The notes under the pieces were generated by a model that was given only the letters and a program-made list of their open reading frames with translations, did no database searches and was not told the DNA's origin. A stretch of 64,000 bases of DNA from Tenrec ecaudatus (lineage: Eukaryota > Chordata > Mammalia > Afrosoricida > Tenrecidae): the NCBI RefSeq assembly GCF_050624435.1, contig NC_134536.1:139607059-139671058 (forward strand). Reading direction: 5' to 3'. Every line of letters begins with the position of its first letter. The first letter of the stretch is position 1. Of the stretch, positions 13,202 through 24,040 are shown one piece after another. Made by a program: the position numbers and the translations under genes.

Positions 13202-15011
13202 CAGAGCACCAGGAACAAACAAAGATGAAAGGAGAGAGTGGAACACATCCTGGGCCAAGCCCCAAGCAAGATATCCCTGCTTAGAGCAGCCAATGCACCG
13301 AGAGGATCATAGGGCAGGTCCCACTACAATACACAACGTCCCTCACTGACCCATAGTGCTACGGGGGTCAACATTGGAGACACAATGTGGGAATTGTGTC
13401 CCATTTGACTCTACCACAATGGGGTGAAACATGAAGGGTAGTACAACAGAGCACCAAGGGGAGAAAAGCAATGAAGTTCCTATGGAATACCAAAAATAAA
13501 TTTTGGGGCCAGGGTGTGGCACCCCATCAGACTCGACTGGAAAACACTCCTAAAGGCCAACAAACAGACTTGGAACTATTTATAGATTTCTCTCTCTTTT
13601 TTTGAAGCTTGGTTTGTTGTTGTTTTGTTTTGTCTTGTTTTTGTGCTTATTATTGTCTCTGCTTACCTATCTAGGTAAGATATGGCTTCTCGGCCTTTTT
13701 GCTAAGATCAAGTGTGAAGATAGGTGGGATCAATAATCTGGAAGAGAAAACAATGAGACTGATGGTTCCCGGGGGGACACAGGAAGGGGGGGGGGATGGG
13801 GAATGTCAACAAGCCTTGGGACAAGGGAATAACAAATTATCTAAAATCGATGGCAAGGAGAGCACAGGATGCCTGGTGGGGCTTGATCAAGAGCAATGTA
13901 GCTGAGAGGAATTACTGAAACCCGAATGAAGGCTGAACATGATAGTGGGACCAGAGAAAAGTGAAAAGAGGAAAGAACTAGGAGACAAAGGACATTTATA
14001 GAGGTCTAAATACAGGCATGTATATATGTAAATATATTTATATATAATGATAGGTATATAGGTCTATGGACATATATTTGTAGGTTAAGTATTAAGGTAG
14101 CAGACAAACTTTGGGCCTCTAGTCAAGTACTCAATGAAAGAACACTTTGTTTTAGTAACCTGGTATTCTGTGATGTTCACCTTCCCTGACAAGACTGCTG
14201 AAGACAAAGCGGGTACATAAGCAAATGTGGTGACGAAAGCTGGTGGTGCCTGGCTATCAAAAGATATAGCATCTGAGGTTTTAAAGGCTTAAAGATAAAC
14301 AAGCAGCCATCGAACTCAGAAGCAACAAAGCCCACATGAAAGAAGCACACCAGCCTGTGTGATCATGAGGTGTCGATGGAATCAGGTATCAGGCATCAAA
14401 GACCCATAACAAAAAAGTCATATCAATGTGAATGAGGGCGAGCAAGGAATGGAGACCCAAAGCCCATCTGTAAAGATGAGCCAGTCATGATGCAGTATAA
14501 CAGCAATGAAACATACAACTTTTCTAGTTCTTTAATGCTTCCTACCCCCCCCCACTATCATGACCCCAATTCTACCATACAAATCTGGCTAGATCAGAGC
14601 ATGTACACTGGTACAGATAAGAGCTGGAAACACAGGAAATCCAGGACAGACAAACCCCTCAGGACCAATAATGAGACCAGGAGGGGAAGAGCAAAGTGGA
14701 GGGGACAAGGGGGAACCAATCACAATGATCGACATATAACCCCCTCCTAGGGATATGGACAATAAAAAAGTGAGTGAAGAGAGACATTGGTTAGTGTAGG
14801 ACATAAAGAAAAAAGTTATAAATTATCAAGGGTTCATGAGGGAGGGAGTGTGGGGGAGGGAGGGGGAAAATGAGGAGCTGATACCAAGGGCTCAAATAGA
14901 AAGAAATGTTTTGAAAATGATGATGGCAACATATGCACGAATGTGCTCGATACAACGGATGCATGTATAAATTGTGTTAAGAGCTGTATGAGCCCCTAAT
15001 AAAGTTTTTTT
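13202..15011 (+). mobile_element. Younger L1 3' UTR insertion (1.8 kb)
   Basis: A 5'-truncated + strand copy of the L1 tail with terminal AATAAAGTTTTTTTAA. It is flanked by AAATAGTAAATAT (13189-13201) and AAATAGCAAATAT (15012-15024), a 13-bp target duplication with one difference. It carries one copy of the CTATCAAAAGATATAGC / GATCATGAGGTGTCG unit where some relatives carry two. A 34-nt U2 snRNA piece lies inside it. Confidence 0.85.
13682..13715 (+). pseudogene. U2 snRNA 5' fragment inserted in an L1
   Basis: These 34 nt match the first 34 nt of U2 snRNA, from the leading AT through CTTCTCGGCC, CTAAGATCAAGTGT, with two differences (third base, and one G-to-T in GGCTAAG). The direct repeat AAGATA flanks it (13677-13682 and 13717-13722). 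Related L1 tails elsewhere in this window, such as 55070-55100 and the minus-strand copy near 26600, read straight through this point without the extra sequence, so it is a discrete insertion. U2 pseudogenes truncated at the 3' side and flanked by short repeats are a known class. It is far too short to be a functional snRNA. Confidence 0.85.
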
Positions 15012-15726
15012 AAATAGCAAATATATGGTAGTTCCGGCTCACCCTGCATTGGGCACCATCAAGGCAAAATATCTGAACCAAAGTCCAACAGCCACCAATT
15101 CTATACCCTTGAGATAGCAGTCATCTCCTTCTTTTCACACTAGGGAGTTCCCGCCTTAAGTCCGAGGGCTACAGGTGAATTTGGGGTAAACTCCAGTTCA
15201 CTTAGTGGAGTTTCCACATTGAGTCCTTCTGGTGTGGCCTGCTATGGAGGATGTTGTTCACCTTGAAAGCGCACAGTCCAAAGTTTGTTAGACTATAGCA
15301 CATGGCCTGGATCACCAAGGCTAGATGAAAACGAGGTCAAAATTGTCCAATTAGTATAGTGCATACTCTTCCTTTGGGTTCTATGTACACACTGTTATGT
15401 ATTTCTTTCCCAATGTGAAGTTGCTCCTTCCTGTTGACCCAATAGTAATGCAATCATCTTCTCAGAGACATGCATGCTTCTTTCTCCCCATCTAAACTGG
15501 AATCTCCAGAAACGTTTGTTTATCACTCTTGTATGGGTCTGGGTTGATTTGGAGTGACAGCACAATGTTGTATGGCAGCAACTGATGGTCTTCTCCCTCC
15601 CCCCCATTTTGATAAACTGACCCCAGCTGAGGTGAGGTCTCCTCTGTCAAAGTGGTTTTTAAGGCGAACATCAGAGGGAGTGATATATGGTTAATGGACA
15701 CTTGTTGGTAAAAACAATACTTCTCT
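15012..15726 (-). mobile_element. Old afrotherian L1 3' UTR (segment 2 of 3)
   Basis: Continuation of the element interrupted at 13201. It parallels 61205-61650 (shared blocks around GGTAAACTCCAGTTC-CTTAGTGGA and TGGTGTGG-CTG). It stops at the second younger L1 insertion. Confidence 0.5.
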
Positions 15727-16642
15727 CTTTTTAAAAATCATTTATTGGGGCTCATACAACTCATCACAATCCATACATACATCAATTGGGTAAAGCACAC
15801 TTATACATTCATTGCCCTCATCATTCTCAAAATTTGCTTTCCACTTGGGTTCCTGGAATCAACTCCTCATTTTCCTTTTTTTCCCTCCCCCTCCCTCTCC
15901 GCTCCCCACTTCCTTATGAACCCTTAATAATTTATAAATTATTATTTTATCTTACACTGCCCGGCATCTCCCTTCACCCACTTTTCTGTTGCCCATCCCC
16001 CAGAGAGGTTATATGTAGAGCCTTGTGATCGGTTCCCCTTTTCTATGCCCCCTTCCCTCCCGGTATTGCCACTCTCACCGCTGGTCCTGAGGGGTTCATC
16101 TGTCCTAGATTCCCTGTGTTTCCAGTTCCCATCTGTACCGCTGTGCATCCTCTGGTCTAGCCAGTTGTCTACAGATGGGCATTGGGACCCCATCATGTGC
16201 TCCTCTCATTCACTATGATATGATTCCCCCCCACCCCTGGCTTTGGTGCTTGAAACCTGGTCCCCTCAGCCCTTCATGATCACACATGTTGGTGTGCTGC
16301 TTCCATGTGGGCTTTGTTGCTTCTGGGATAGATGGCCACTTGTTTACTTTCAAGCCTTTAAGACCCCAGACGCTATATCTCTCAATAGCCAGGCGCCATC
16401 AGCCTTCTTCACCACAGTTACCTATGCACACATTCGTCTTCAGCATTTATGTGGGGAAGGTGATCACACAATGATGGATTTTGTTCTTTGGTGTCTGCTA
16501 CCTGATCTCTTCAAAACTTCGTGTCCACTTAGGCTTGTGTGCTTCTTCTCTGTGGGCTTTGTTGCTTCTGAGCTAGATGGCCACTTGTTTGCCAGACACT
16601 ATTTCTTTTGATAGCTGGGCACCATCAGCTTTCTTCACCACA
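15727..16642 (-). mobile_element. L1 3' UTR insertion (0.9 kb)
   Basis: Minus-strand L1 tail beginning with a short T tract and ATTTATTGGGGCTCATACAACTC. It is flanked by the 12-bp duplication CAATACTTCTCT at 15715-15726 and 16643-16654. It contains a full and a second partial copy of the internal GATAGC-GGGCACCATCAGC unit. Confidence 0.85.
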
Positions 16643-17110
16643 CAATACTTCTCTTTAGCCAGCCATCAGGTCTCTCCCTGATTTGTAGCCTCCTAGTCAC
16701 TTGGTCCCTTGACTTCTGACTTGTCCCATGAAACAGGCACCAGGGTCACTGGGCTAACAGTCTAATTAATAATCTCTGTTCTGCTCTCATTGCTGTAGCA
16801 CTTCTGTTGAGGTGTTTCAGGTCTTTGGATGGCATGGACTCTCCTCTCTTTGCTACTTGAGGCACGGATCTGGGAAGATTAAGATTCTCTGATGGTCCAG
16901 CACTATTTTTGAAGAGGGTGTCCTTTTCCCATTTAATGTTTTTGTGGTCATTTGGTGAAAATCAGTTGTCTTTAAGTGGATGCTTTTATTTCTGGGGTTT
17001 CTATCCTGTTCCATTGGTCTATGTATCTATCATTATACCAGTACCAGGCTGTTTTGCCAACGTTGACTGTCAAGTAGTGAAGTTGAGGTCAAGTAGTGAA
17101 AGCCCTTCTA
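16643..17110 (-). mobile_element. Old L1, 3' UTR into ORF2 (segment 3 of 3)
   Basis: On the minus strand, 17060-16900 encodes an internal block of L1 ORF2 (the reverse of CCATTGGTCTATGTATCTATC and CCAGTACCAGGCTGTTTTG is typical of the region after the RT domain). Because 12690-16890 lies downstream of this in the same orientation, it is inferred to be this element's 3' UTR. Confidence 0.6.
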
Positions 17111-17164
17111 CTTTGCTCTCTTTTTACATTTTTAATTTTTATTATTATTTTTAAAAAGATTGCT

Positions 17165-18153
17165 GTTTCATGGCTTCCCAGAGACTGTTGGAGGAAGAGT
17201 GTCTTCTTCCTCCCTCCCAGACTGCCCAGCGGCGACGGTTGCCGGGGAACGCTGGCGCGGTGTGGAGGGATGGCGGGAGGATAAGATGTCCAAGCTGAGT
17301 CCGGAGCCAAGTTGGTGAAAAAGAGCTCGGACTCAGCATGAAACAACGAAAAGGTCAAGGGGATGGGGGTGGCCGTGGCCACAAGAAGAGAGGTTTGAGT
17401 GACATTTCTACCACCTCTGGTTGAAGGCTAGCTACGCTGCTTTCTGAAACTTACTATTCCTAAAGTCATGTGCAAGATTGCAAAGCCTCCCGCCTGTGTA
17501 CTCGTCCGAGTGAGATGATGGGGAGAGACATCAGATGGGACCCTTGTTTGTCCCAGGGATGCTTTGCAGACTGAGCCAAAAGCTGTGAGGACCACCACAC
17601 GATACGCGATTCAGTGCGGTCTGAAGCCATTTACCTCTTATCTAACAGAGATGGCAGTGCTGGTTCTGGACGTCATTACCAAATTCCACCGTCTTCCAGT
17701 CGGTGGAGTTCAGATCAGTGGGCTAGCCCAGCTTTCTACAACCCATCAAATCAACGGCTGCTGTACTATTGTTTCACCAACATCTAAGAAACTTGCAGAA
17801 CTCCAGACGCAATGACGCCAACTGCAGGAGGAAAGCCCAGCCAGTGAACAACGTGTAAACACCTCAGTGCTGGCAGGGGTCTCCACAGGCTGCTCCACCA
17901 CCCAGGGCTGCATTGGGGTAGGTCTATGCGGTTTCTCCTTGGGGATGTCCTGCAGGAAGTGAGCCTTGGCGGCTCAAGCAGGGAACTGCTAAGGCAGCTG
18001 CACCCTGGTCTGACCAACACAAAGCAAGAGACCAGAGAACTAGAAAGGTGAGGCTCACGGAGCCATGTATCCCTCTGCCCCCTTCAATTAACCCCACATG
18101 TGTTTATCTGTCAGGTTGGCACAATAAACTAACTACCTCATCCATCAAAAAAA
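17165..18153 (+). pseudogene. Processed pseudogene of unidentified gene
   Basis: A roughly 1-kb intron-free block starts GC-rich with CpGs (17215-17280, like a 5' UTR and first exon) and ends with AATAAA at 18123-18128 followed 18 bases later by A7 (18147-18153). This is the structure of a retrotransposed mRNA. Partial open stretches include a Gly/Arg/Lys-rich start (MKQRKGQGDGGGRGHKKRG at 17338) and an 83-codon frame at 17564-17815; stops and frameshifts break it. I do not recognise the parent gene. It has landed at the edge of old L1 sequence, and a minus-strand L1 tail abuts its A tail directly. Confidence 0.6.
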
Positions 18154-18155
18154 CA

Positions 18156-20340
18156 AAGATCAATTCATTGGGGGGCTCTTACAGCGCTTATAACACATCA
18201 GTTATATCAAGTATGTTGCCATCATATTGTAGTTATTTTTCTTTCTATTTGAACCTTTGATATCAGTTCCTTTTTTATCCCTCCCTTCCCGTCCCCCTCC
18301 TACTCTGATGACTCCTTGATAAATGATAAATTATTATTTTCATATCTGCCACTGACCGCTATCTCCCCTCACCCATGTTTCTGTTGTTTCTCCCCCTGGG
18401 TGGGGGAATTATGTGCCGATCATTGCAATTGGTTCCCCCACTTTCCCCCTGCCTTCCTGGTATTGCTACTCCCATTTCTGTCCCTGGGGGTTTATCTGAC
18501 CTGGATTCCATATGTCATGAGCTCTTATCTGTACCAGTGAACATGTTCCATTCCAGCCAGAACTGAAAGGCAAGACTGGGGTCCTGATAATGAGGGGAGG
18601 AAGCCTCAAAGAACCAGAGGAGTAGTGTGTGTTTCATCGGTGCTATATTGCTCCCTGGTTGACTCATCCCTTTCTTGTTACCCTTCTGTGAGGGGATGTC
18701 CTATTGCCTACAAATGGATTTGGGGTCTCTGCTCTGAGCCCCCTTGTTGTCAACAATATTGTTTGTTTTGGGTCCGCTGATGCCAGTTACCTGATCCTGT
18801 CAACACCTCATGATCTAACAAGCAGGTGTGCTATCTTCCATGTGGGCTTGTTGCTTCTCTGCTAGACAGCTGCTTGTTAACTTCAAACTTTCAGACCCCA
18901 AATGCTATACCTTTTGAAAGGCAGGCATCATCAGCTTTCTTCACCACATTTGTTTATGCACCCATTTGGTCTTCAGTGATTGTACTGGGGGAGTGAGCAT
19001 CACAGAATGCCAGGTTGTTAGAACAAAGTGTTCTTGCATTGAGGGAGGGCTAGAGCAGAGGCCCAATGTCTGTCCACTTCATCAATGTATTTCCATATGA
19101 ATATATGTACATAGACCAATACCTCTATTTTATGAATTAATATATTTATATATGTACACATCTATGTTTATATGTCTATCCATAGATTTGCTTCCTAGAT
19201 CTTTCTTCTGTTGCCTTTTACTTTCCTCCTGCCCCACCTTCACACTCTCCCTTCTCCTGTCTCTTAGTAATTCCTCTCAGCTAGATTGCTGTTGCTCCAA
19301 CACCCCAAGGATCTCTATGTCCTCCTCATTATTAATTTTAATTCCCTAGTTGTTCCCCTGTCTATGGCATTGTTTGCTCACCGCTCCCTTCCCCTACCTC
19401 CTACTCCCCCAAGTCTCTCCAGAACCCTCAGTTCACCTGATTTCTTCTTGGGCTTGCTTCCTATGCCTATTTTTCATAGGTAGGCAAAACAACAACAACA
19501 GAGCCACAACAAAAGGAAAACACAAGCTTAAATAAAATTAGGGAAAAAATGAAAAAGCGCACATAATTCCAGGTCTGTCTTCTACCTTTTGACTGTCTCC
19601 CCACAGGACCTGGAGGGTTCTGGGAACTGTCCCCCCTACCCTGAAGTCACTGTGGGGGTATCCTCAGGGGCTTTGTGGCTTTTCTCCCATTGCATGTTCC
19701 CTTCTTGGTTTGCCCTACGGGGGGAGAGGGGAAGGTGTTAGACCAGACTAACTCCCTTCTGTGTGTCCCCAGTATTGTCCTCTGTCTCGGTATGCTCCAT
19801 CAAGGGGACATCATGTCTTGAGCTGTTGTCTCTGTGCTTTAGCAGCTCCTCAGAGCTTGGTATGGTGATGTGGGGTCTAGTTCCTCTCTCTTTTTCCTTC
19901 TTGGTTTGCTTCCGTGTAGGCATCACAGGAGGGCTCCTCTCCTCAGCCTGTAGGTTTAGTGTTGTCCTTTGTAGCACATACTGCTGGGGAGGGAGTCAGA
20001 TTGGCTCTGATTAGGGCCAGCCCTGTAGACCTCTCTGTTCATAATTTGCTCCATGCGGCTACATTACCCTCAAAGTTTGGCGTACAGTGGTGGAGTCTGC
20101 ATTCACACTCCCATTTCTGTGGAGGCATATATAATACCCTCTCACTGGGTGGATTAGTGCCCTGCTCCCTCAGCAAAATCCTAGGCTGCACTCTGGGGAT
20201 TAGAGTCCTATCTAGGGGGGTGGCTGGGGGTGGGGGTGGGTCTGAGTCAGCAACCTTAGTACACTGAATCTATTGGCATCTGTACTTCTCAATTTTCTGA
20301 TCTAACAACAGGTACACCAGGCGGGTGATTGTACATGGAC
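18156..20340 (-). mobile_element. L1 3' UTR copy (2.2 kb)
   Basis: Minus-strand L1 tail with the CTTTGATATCAGTTCC, CTCCTTGATAAATGATAAATTATTATTTT, and CTTTTGAAAGGCAGGCATCATCAGC blocks, one copy of the internal unit, and the GGTGGATTAGTGCCCTG block at its 5' side. It carries more substitutions than the copies at 54498-56649 or 61656-64000 and lacks a clear T tract. Confidence 0.75.
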
Positions 20341-20455
20341 GCCATCTTGACTCCTCCCTCCACTTTGTTCTCTTATGAGAAGTTCTTTGCTTAACTTGGG
20401 CCTTTTCCTTCAGAAGTTGGTAATTAGCTTTTTAATTTCTTTAAAGAATGTAGTT
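20341..20455 (-). mobile_element. L1 ORF2 fragment
   Basis: Matches on the minus strand the ORF2 block seen at 37360-37460 (GAAGTTGGTAAT-GTTTTT around a Phe/Ile/Lys-rich segment). It is interrupted by another LINE tail and resumes at 20990. Confidence 0.5.
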
Positions 20456-20990
20456 GGGGAAAGGGTGTGGAGAATTGAGAAACAAACAATGATTGCGGGA
20501 GGGGGAAGGGAAAATTAGAACTGATTGTAAAGATGCATATACAACTCTTTTCAAAAGCGATTTAACTATGGAAGTGTATGATATGGGAAGACTATATTAA
20601 GAAAACTGCTAGAAAAAATGAACCAAACTTGACCTATGGTTACCATGGGTGAAGGAGGAAGAGTTTTTATTTAGGGGCATTGAGTTTATGTTAATGGAGT
20701 TGGAATAATTTGAAAAAGAATATCAATAATGCTTATACAACATGAAGAGTATAATCAATGGCACTGAATTTTACATGTAGAAATTACTGAATTGGAGAAT
20801 GTTTTGTAGTGTACACATTTGCCATAACTAAAAAAAATAATTACACAAGTAATGAGTACAAGGAAGAAGTAAATGTTCTCAAATTGATTGAGGTAATTAT
20901 TGTACAATTCTTTATATAATTGAACTATTGAATTGTAGGATATGTAATTGAAGTGCCAATTAGACTGTTTAAATCAAGAATGAAGTTGAG
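20456..20990 (+). mobile_element. Old LINE 3' tail, + strand
   Basis: Closely parallels 54030-54490 plus 56666-56745 (shared GGGCATTGAGTTTATGTTAATG, TTGAATTGGAGAAT and ATTGAACTATTGAAT blocks), so it is a second copy of the older LINE tail. Confidence 0.6.
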
Positions 20991-21310
20991 CTTTGTATTG
21001 GAATTGTGTTGTATTTGTAGATTGCTTTAAGTAATATTGCCATTTTCACATTCCACAATATTAAGTCCTATCCATGAGAACAGGATATCCTTCTATTTGT
21101 GTAGGTTTCTTGTAATAATGTCCTGTAGTTGTCTTTGTACAGGTGTTTTGTTTCTTTGGTTAGGTATATTCCTAGGTATTTAAACTTTTATGTAGCTATT
21201 TAAATGGTTTATTTTTTTAATCTTTTTCAGAACTCTCTTTGCTGGTATATAGGAATCCAATTAATTTCTGCTTGTTAATCTTGTATGCTGTTACTTTACC
21301 AAGCCTCTCA
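20991..21310 (-). mobile_element. L1 ORF2 fragment
   Basis: Minus-strand ORF2 sequence around the block encoding a KYLGI-like stretch (compare 37500-37690). It continues the piece at 20341-20455. Confidence 0.5.
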
Positions 21311-21479
21311 AGTGGTTACAACCATCTCTATGTGGAGTAATTTGGGTACTTTCTATATTCTGCTTTGTTTTTGATAGAGGGTTTTCTGTTTTGTGTCGTC
21401 GTTTTTGGGCTTTACTTTGTTTGTTTACTTCCTGTTTGTGTTTTGTATGATTTTCTGTATATGAAATCCAAGATAGGAG

Positions 21480-21660
21480 ACAGAAATTTGATTGATAATT
21501 GCTCAGGAATATGGCAAAGGAGGATGGAAGAAAATATGGAGCTAACAACAATGAGTATGAGAAGAAAGTATTCTGAAATTGACTGTAGTGATGATTGCAC
21601 AAATCGTCTTAATATGACTGAATGATTAAATTTTAAGATAAAGTGTATCACAATGAAACT
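21480..21660 (+). mobile_element. Old LINE 3' tail fragment
   Basis: Contains a TGTAGTGATGATTGCACAA / ATATGACTGAATGATTAAA series typical of old L1 3' ends. Short and diverged. Confidence 0.35.
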
Positions 21661-21676
21661 ATTTTAAAAAGAAATA

Positions 21677-22236
21677 TGTTAGATTGTTATAAGGTGTTAA
21701 CTTGGGTGAAATGGAAGATTTCACAAGAGTGTGCTAGTTATATAATCTGTTGTTGATTTGAGAGGATTAAGAGTGAAGGGGTGGAGGTTAGCCTGTCAGT
21801 CAGGCCCCATATTGCTGACCTCATTTGGAGGCACAAAGGAGATAGCTCATTGGAGGTGGGACACACATTCCCTGTGAGACACTAGGGACAATGAGCTGGA
21901 TGGAGTTATGCTGATGCAGCCAGAGTGGAGCTGGAGGAGCCACTAGGAGACCCCTGACAGTGATGAGATGCTAACAACACCAACTACTGGATCCATAAGA
22001 CTCCTCATACACTGGCCTGTGATTTTCCTGCATTTGGCATCATTGCATGTGTTTTGTAAGTCTGAAGAGGAATTATAGATTGGTATTGGACATATGGACT
22101 AATATTGGGCTTATAGACTTGATCTGGACTGGGCTAGGATGTTTTCTTAATGTATAATTACCTTTATGTAAAGGTCTTTCTTATACACATATGAGGGTCT
22201 CTCTGGATTTGTTTCTGTAGTCAACCGACACTAGCA
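21677..22236 (+). mobile_element. LTR-like repeat, possible solo LTR
   Basis: About 560 bp bounded by TGTTAG and CTAGCA, so it has the TG...CA ends of an LTR. No clear target duplication was found and no internal retroviral sequence lies beside it. It resembles a repeat I recall from afrotherian genomes, family not named. It is old and decayed. A non-LTR repeat is an alternative. Confidence 0.3.
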
Positions 22237-22535
22237 TATTATGGTGCATTGGGTGTGGGGTACTATAGACACAAATCATAAAGATGGACAGTGGATCCTT
22301 GTTTGACCTCTGCCTGACGATAGTGTTTTCTCTTTGGCTAGCCAGAGGTCAGGCATGTTCATGCAGTTTACTGGGTTTTCTGGAAAGAACATGTGTGTCT
22401 ATGAATTCATTTATCTAGTTTACCTGGACTAACACAAAAAGGAAGAAGAGAAATCCAGGAGAAAATACATATTAAACTATTGGAGGCATTGATAGTAGTT
22501 TAAAGTGCTGAATACAAAATTGGTGATTTTTTTTC
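22237..22535. other. Unassigned intergenic DNA
   Basis: No recognised gene or repeat between the LTR-like repeat and the GTGA array. Confidence 0.3.
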
Positions 22536-22539
22536 TGTG

Positions 22540-23170
22540 AGTCAGTGAGAGGTGAGTGAGAGAGTAAGAGAGAGAGTGTGTTAGTGTGTGAGAGTGAATG
22601 AGCGATTGAAGGAATATGTTGAGAGGGTGAGATAGTGAGAGAGAGACAGTGAGTGAGTGAGTCAGAGAGTCAGTGAGAGAGTGAGAGACTGAGTGAGACA
22701 GGAAGTGAGAGAGTCAGTGAGTGAGTGCGATTGAGTTAGTGAGTGACAGAGTGAGTTATTGAGTGAGAGAGTGAGTGAGAGAGCAGGTTAGACAGTGAGT
22801 GAGTGAGTGAGTGAGTGAGTGAGTGAGAGACTAAGAGTGGGATAGTGAGTATGTGAGTAAGAGAGTGAGAGAGTGAGAGACTGAGAGAGTGTGTGAGAGA
22901 TAGAGTGAGAGAGTGAGAGAGTCAGAGTGAGTTAGAAAATGAGTGAGTGAGTGAATGAGTGAGTGAGTGAGAGAGTGAGAGTCAGGGAGTGAATGAGTGA
23001 GAAAGTGAGTGAGAGAGTTCAGTGAGAGTGAGTGAGTTAGTGAGAAAGTGAGAGAGTGAGTGAGTGAGTGAGTGAGGGAGAAAATTAGTGAGAGAGAGAG
23101 TGAGTGAGAGAATGAGAAAGTGAGAAAGTAAGGGAGACAGTGAAAGACTGAGTAAGAGAGTGAGTCAATT
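22540..23170. repeat. (GTGA/GAGT)n-rich array, about 630 bp
   Basis: Nearly every base belongs to GTGA, GAGA, GAGT or GTCA units in + strand reading, with a pure GTGA run near 22795-22828. Interruptions by GAGA and GTTA are frequent, so it is an old, expanded tetranucleotide array. A 119-codon minus-strand frame through it (Ser/Leu/Thr/His repeats) is compositional. Confidence 0.9.
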
Positions 23171-23174
23171 GGTG

Positions 23175-24040
23175 ATATTTTAATGGGCAATATCTACCAA
23201 AGGACAAATTTCAGTGGATTAGGGAAGGAGAAATGGAAACAAGAAATATAGGGAGGAATTATGATGAGTGATGATGCATCAAAAGGATTGCAATGTATAA
23301 AGTGAAACAAAATAATGTATGAATTTTTGATTATGAAAATGATCATCTGCTCTGTAAACCTTCACCTAATTCATAAAAAAGTTAAACAAAATTGGTGAGC
23401 TAAAAGATAATCTCCCATCTAATTTACATTAAAACTGTTATAATATAAAAATAAATAAAGGAATTGAACATATAGAGTAAGATGAAGTTTAGAGTGTATT
23501 AAAACACCAAGAAACCATATATAAATCAATGGAGGAGGAGAGATGTACTTACACTATACTTTGGGGAGCATACAATCCCATAATTAAAGGGGAGCAGAAT
23601 TTATAACCAACAAGGGCATCACTTTGTGGAGTGGAATCTGAGGGCAGCGATGATTATGCATGACTGTTATAGATTGAATTATGTCAGATTGAAATATGTA
23701 TTGTAAATCTTAACTTCTATGTCTGTGGTTATAATTCCATTTAGTTATAATGCCATTACATTAATGAGGCATTGTTAATGTAGGTTGTATCCTGAGGCAT
23801 GTTCTTTTGAGATGTAATAGAGATAAAATGAACAGAGAGAAGCAGAGATGGGGAAGGGAAACGCTAAGCCACATGGAGATTGACCAAGAACAGATGCTCA
23901 GATAACACAAGGACCTTCCTCTGCAGAAACAGAGAGAGAAAACCTTTCCCTAAAGTTGGCACCTTGATTTCAGACTTTTAGCCTAAACTGTGTCAGAACA
24001 AAATGCTGAAACCAACCAATAAAATAAATAAATAAATAAA
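23175..24040. other. Unassigned, probably an old interspersed repeat in part
   Basis: 23690-24000 has the look of an old mammalian interspersed repeat (blocks CACATGGAGATTGACCAAG and GACTTTTAGCCTAAACTGTG), but I cannot name it. It is followed by an AAATA microsatellite at 24019-24045. Confidence 0.3.

Noticed and set aside
13202-15011. A functional U2 snRNA gene
   Set aside because: Only the first 34 nt are present, with two differences; no Sm site, branch-recognition region or snRNA promoter.
22831-23190. 119-codon minus-strand frame of Ser/Leu/Thr/His repeats
   Set aside because: It is the translation of the GTGA-type array; the periodic composition explains the absence of stops.
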